DNA of 6,468 nucleotides from JAFTYO01 sp045611785 (GTDB lineage Bacteria > Pseudomonadota > Alphaproteobacteria > RF32 > CAG-239). The notes below the pieces were generated by a model, which worked only from the letters and a program-made list of their open reading frames with translations, was not told where the DNA came from and did not search any database. Shown piece by piece: positions 4,496 through 6,468 of this stretch. Position 1 is the stretch's first letter. Each line of letters begins with the position of its first letter. Location: the NCBI GenBank assembly GCA_045611785.1, contig JAZKXV010000013.1, positions 1 through 6,468 of the forward strand, given 5' to 3'. The position numbers and the translations under genes are program-made.

Positions 4496-4799
4496 AAAAT
4501 ATGGTGTGATTTGTGTTTGTCACGAATATAATATACACAAACGATATGTGAATTATGTTGATAATATGTATGTTTTGTTTGATAGTAAAGAACAAGCACA
4601 AAAAGAAATAGATAAGGCGATTGATGATGAGATTGATACATTGAATTGCCCCGAAAAATTAGAAGTTATTGACCCCACAACACCACACTATTATCCAACA
4701 AGAGACAATATGGTGTGTTTCGGGTTCTTTGAAGAAGACGGGACTGAAAATCGTCAAGAAATCATAAGTCATTATTTAATTTTGGAGTTTGAGGTTTAA
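4485..4799 (+). CDS. Small protein, paralogue B of the V-Y-V-L family
   Basis: Two adjacent ATGs (4482, 4485) are in frame; GGAG (4473-4476) is eight bases from 4485 and five from 4482, so 4485 is chosen. The 104-residue product begins MKNKKYGVIC and has a strand Y-G-V-I-C-V-C-H-E-Y (6-15), then M-Y-V-L-F-D-S-K-E-Q-A-Q-K-E-I (28-42) and an acidic helix. After a loop with P-T-T-P-H-Y-Y it has strand-like V-C-F-G-F-F-E-E and a last strand Y-L-I-L-E-F-E. The order of elements matches the products at 2951 and 4801, with an extra insert of about 20 residues in the middle. The H-E-Y-N-I-H ... Y-V-x-N-M-Y-V-L-F-D-S-K-E-x-A layout recalls Clostridia mobile-element proteins. Function unknown; the start overlaps the previous gene by 11 bases. 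Confidence 0.8.
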   Translation: MKNKKYGVICVCHEYNIHKRYVNYVDNMYVLFDSKEQAQKEIDKAIDDEIDTLNCPEKLEVIDPTTPHYYPTRDNMVCFGFFEEDGTENRQEIISHYLILEFEV

Positions 4800-4800
4800 T

Positions 4801-5082
4801 ATGGAGAATAAAGTGTATGTTTTAATTTCACATTGGGATTTGGCTGGCGAACACGACGGAGAGTGTTTGGGAGTTTATACCGACAAAGAGATTGCGAAAG
4901 AAGAATTGAGACTTTATGTCGAAAACAATATTTTACACGAACATCACGGTTATCAAGAAGATGAGTGTTGGTATAATGAAGACCACTCTTGTTTCACGGC
5001 ATACAACGAACGAAACAAGGATTGTGAGTGGGTTGTTGTAGAAGAAATTGAGTTTGACAAAAGAGGTAATTATGAAACATAA
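4801..5082 (+). CDS. Small protein, paralogue C of the V-Y-V-L family
   Basis: The ATG is one base after the previous stop, six bases after GAGG (4791-4794); an in-frame TTG at 4789 has no site. The 93-residue product begins MENKVYVLIS. It shows the family's first strand (K-V-Y-V-L-I-S-H-W, 4-12), then L-G-V-Y-T-D-K-E-I-A-K-E-E-L (24-37), a His- and Glu-rich loop (H-E-H-H-G-Y-Q-E-D-E-C, 46-56), C-F-T-A-Y-N-E-R (about 65-72) and a final strand E-W-V-V-V-E-E-I-E-F. The ending aligns by eye with C-A-Y-E-Y-G-R-Y ... L-K-I-E in the 2951 product. It is adjacent to paralogue B, which suggests local duplication followed by strong divergence. Function unknown. Confidence 0.8.
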   Translation: MENKVYVLISHWDLAGEHDGECLGVYTDKEIAKEELRLYVENNILHEHHGYQEDECWYNEDHSCFTAYNERNKDCEWVVVEEIEFDKRGNYET

Positions 5083-5326
5083 TGAAACTTTGTGGAATTT
5101 GTTGCATAAATATACAAATTGGGCGAAAATGGATTGGTCTTGTCTTGTTTATAATAATCTACACAACAAAATGTATGTTTATGATTTTGAAGATAGAAAA
5201 GTCCGTTCAATTTCATATCTTATCAAATGTGTTTTTGACAACGGAATGTTAGAAGAATGTTTTACACAAGACGAAATGCGAGAATTTAAAGAAAATATAC
5301 CAAAAAGATTTAAGGAGTGGATTTGA
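5072..5326 (+). CDS. 84-residue protein, unknown function
   Basis: ATG 5072 is preferred because GAGG (5063-5066) lies five bases upstream; an in-frame start at 5048 has no site and doubles the overlap. The product begins MKHNETLWNL and overlaps the previous gene by 11 bases. It has an N-terminal helix (4-18) with several Trp, a beta-like middle (S-C-L-V-Y-N-N, 23-29; K-M-Y-V-Y-D-F, 33-39; R-S-I-S-Y-L, 45-50) and a C-terminal helix (D-E-M-R-E-F-K-E-N-I, 67-76) ending K-R-F-K-E-W-I. It is near neutral in charge, in contrast to its neighbours. No family recognised; the support is its context, ribosome binding site and codon use. Confidence 0.75.
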   Translation: MKHNETLWNLLHKYTNWAKMDWSCLVYNNLHNKMYVYDFEDRKVRSISYLIKCVFDNGMLEECFTQDEMREFKENIPKRFKEWI

Positions 5327-5327
5327 T

Positions 5328-5618
5328 ATGTTATACCATAAAGATTACGACGATTATATTGTGTTTTTGTTAGGAACTGATGTGTTTGATGTTTGTAATA
5401 AAATTAAAAAGTGGGCAAAAAACAACTACGATATGTATGGAGCATACGAAATTTGTGTTGAAATTGCTAAAAAGTTTGAAAAATACGATAGACAATATCC
5501 CGATAGTTCGCAATATGACAATTTTGAGTGTTTTTTAGATGAATATAATAAAGAACTGATTGATTTTATAGAAAATGATATTGATTTTGAGGTGAGAGAA
5601 GATGTTGAAGAGAATTGA
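5328..5618 (+). CDS. 96-residue acidic protein, unknown function
   Basis: The ATG follows the previous stop by one base; AAGGAG (5312-5317) lies ten bases upstream. The product begins MLYHKDYDDY. Predicted elements are a strand or helix with Y-I-V-F-L-L-G (10-16), a helix V-C-N-K-I-K-K-W-A-K-N (22-32), a helix A-Y-E-I-C-V-E-I-A-K-K-F-E (39-51), and a long acidic C-terminal helix (about 66-96). It has no recognisable motif. The last 17 bases overlap the next gene, whose strong GAGGTGAG site lies inside it, indicating coupled translation. Confidence 0.75.
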   Translation: MLYHKDYDDYIVFLLGTDVFDVCNKIKKWAKNNYDMYGAYEICVEIAKKFEKYDRQYPDSSQYDNFECFLDEYNKELIDFIENDIDFEVREDVEEN

Positions 5619-6036
5619 ATTTAAGAATTTCAAAGGTTTCTTCTATGTAGAAGATTATGAAGACCACGAAGAAGAAAATAGATGTAAAATTTATGACGAA
5701 AGAATGAGTTATTTGGATTATATTTGGATTGATGATGAGAGTGATTTTACAAGATACAACCGCATTATCGAAGAACTCCAAAACAGCGAAACAATCGAGC
5801 ATTTTCTCGAAAGTTTAGACGAGGTTGATGATTTGGGTTTTGATGTATCCAAAGATATTTATGATACTCTCGAAAGTTTTTATGACGGAGAAATTACAAT
5901 GGAAGACGAAGATTTGTATTGTAAATTGATTGTTGATGAACTCCGTTGGGATTTTGAAAACCTTGATGAAGAAGAATTGATGAATAAATATTGTATGAAT
6001 AAAATCGGTGAATATTATATAAAAGTAGGTGAATAA
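5602..6036 (+). CDS. Strongly acidic 144-residue protein, possible DNA-mimic type
   Basis: ATG 5602 has the best site in the window, GAGGTGA at 5589-5595. The product begins MLKRIEFKNF and contains about 44 acidic and 15 basic residues, a net charge near minus 29. The first 45 residues look beta-rich (I-E-F-K-N-F, G-F-F-Y-V-E-D, C-K-I-Y-D-E, Y-I-W-I-D-D-E). The rest is helical with evenly spread Asp and Glu (E-E-L-Q-N, F-L-E-S-L-D-E-V-D-D, I-Y-D-T-L-E-S-F-Y, V-D-E-L-R-W-D-F). Phages often encode acidic DNA mimics against restriction or other DNA-binding host proteins (ArdA, Ocr and similar), but I see no match to ArdA or Ocr and the idea rests only on charge. Its stop overlaps the next ATG by one base. 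Confidence 0.75.
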   Translation: MLKRIEFKNFKGFFYVEDYEDHEEENRCKIYDERMSYLDYIWIDDESDFTRYNRIIEELQNSETIEHFLESLDEVDDLGFDVSKDIYDTLESFYDGEITMEDEDLYCKLIVDELRWDFENLDEEELMNKYCMNKIGEYYIKVGE

Positions 6037-6215
6037 TGAAAGTTATAAAGAAAAACAAAATTGTTCCACAAAGATGTAATCTTTGTAATAGTTGGTTAGA
6101 TGTGGATTATAAAGATTTATTTGGTTATTGTAAAGACGGTGAACGAGATTATTTTATTTGTCCTTTATGTAGAAATAAGCAACGAGTAAATTTTGACGAG
6201 GTGATGTATGATTAG
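6036..6215 (+). CDS. 59-residue zinc-ribbon-like protein
   Basis: A short frame starts at ATG 6036, sharing its A with the previous stop, with AGGTGA (6027-6032) just upstream. It ends at TAG 6213-6215 after overlapping the next ATG by eight bases. The product begins MKVIKKNKIV and carries two CxxC pairs: C14-N-L-C17 and C42-P-L-C45, separated by 24 residues of strand-like sequence, plus one extra Cys at 32. This is the layout of a small zinc ribbon, common in phage and mobile-element proteins that bind nucleic acid or protein. It is basic at the N-terminus, unlike its neighbours. It fills what would otherwise be a 170-base gap in the operon, which supports it being a real gene. Confidence 0.8.
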   Translation: MKVIKKNKIVPQRCNLCNSWLDVDYKDLFGYCKDGERDYFICPLCRNKQRVNFDEVMYD

Positions 6216-6399
6216 AATAACAACAAGAAAAGGTCATCACGACCTTGTAGCGAACGAGTTTATTGATGTTGATACAACAAAGCAATTAGTGTTTAACAAA
6301 TTTCCTTTTGTGTTCGCAGAATACGACAAGAATGTTTTAGTGATGAGTGATAACATTTTCAATAATTTACTATCATACATTAAAAGTGAGGTGTGTTAA
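6208..6399 (+). CDS. 63-residue protein, unknown function
   Basis: ATG 6208 follows GAGG (6198-6201) by six bases, inside the end of the zinc-ribbon gene. The product begins MIRITTRKGH, with a slight positive charge at the front, followed by strand-like L-V-A-N-E-F-I-D-V and L-V-F-N-K-F-P-F-V-F-A-E-Y. After N-V-L-V-M-S it ends in a helix (N-I-F-N-N-L-L-S-Y-I-K). This would be a compact beta-alpha domain. No motif or family is recognised. Its stop TAA shares an A with the ATG of the next gene. Confidence 0.75.
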   Translation: MIRITTRKGHHDLVANEFIDVDTTKQLVFNKFPFVFAEYDKNVLVMSDNIFNNLLSYIKSEVC

Positions 6400-6468
6400 T
6401 GGTTGATTTCAAAGTAGGTGATGATGTTTTCATCTTAAAAAACGGAACGAGAGACGGATATGAAAATC
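6399..6468 (+). CDS. Partial gene, possible SH3/KOW-like beta protein, cut by the window edge
   Basis: ATG 6399 overlaps the previous stop by one base and has GAGGTG (6388-6393) five bases upstream. Only 23 complete codons are present and the frame stays open to the end of the window. The visible part begins MVDFKVGDDVFILKNG. F-K-V-G-D-x-V-x-I-L-x-N-G is the usual start of small SH3-like or KOW-like beta barrels, where the protein often binds nucleic acid or a cell-wall component. With so little sequence the fold is only a suggestion. Confidence 0.65.
   Translation, partial: MVDFKVGDDVFILKNGTRDGYEN

Noticed and set aside
2874..5802. Several minus-strand open frames within the array (for example 3166-3351, 4305-4601, 5566-5802)
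   Set aside because: They lie opposite well-supported + strand genes, have low-complexity His/Tyr/Ser/Phe-rich products typical of antisense shadows, and lack ribosome binding sites.

Overview
The window reads as an early or accessory region of a phage, phage-plasmid or other extrachromosomal element of a low-GC Gram-positive host, most likely a gut Clostridia-type bacterium. The reasons are AT-rich DNA, the standard code with all three stop codons in use, ATG starts behind Shine-Dalgarno sequences, and an unbroken run of small genes on one strand that abut or overlap by a few bases. No structural, replication, recombination or tRNA gene is visible, so the host and element type are inferences.

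Layout: (1) Bases 1-538 have no convincing gene. They hold two G-rich tracts, a good sigma70-type promoter (TTGAAA, 17 bp, TATAAT at 106-134) and a downstream leader with several potential stem-loops (332-362, 374-440, 491-522). (2) Two genes follow, a 38-residue ORF (539-655) and a 98-residue protein (657-953). (3) Bases 954-1372 are non-coding and very AT-rich. Four tandem 8-bp DnaA-box-like units (955-987) are followed by two arms of an ATTTTTACAA repeat, five copies in one orientation (995-1079) and five in the opposite orientation (1174-1276), around an AT-rich core. This looks like a replication origin or a large operator and is the most striking element here. (4) From 1373 to the end, eighteen small genes run on the + strand, the last cut by the window edge. 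The first few are preceded by an unusual AAAAGGGGTA-type ribosome binding site and separated by short gaps. Most later ones use ordinary AAGGAG or GAGGTG sites and often overlap.

The products are 59-149 residues long and nearly all of unknown function; from about 2248 onward most are acidic. Recurring small-protein types can be seen: three probable paralogues beginning with a V-Y-V-L-like strand followed by a D-(T/S)-K-E helix (2951, 4485, 4801), two Cys-rich possible zinc-binding proteins (3654, 6036), and two possible SH3-like beta proteins (3202 and the partial gene at 6399). Such clusters in phages commonly act on host processes or counter host defences, but no individual function can be assigned from the sequence. 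The genes are probably co-transcribed from a promoter in or just downstream of the repeat region (candidate -10 at 1325-1330), because no intrinsic terminator is seen between them.
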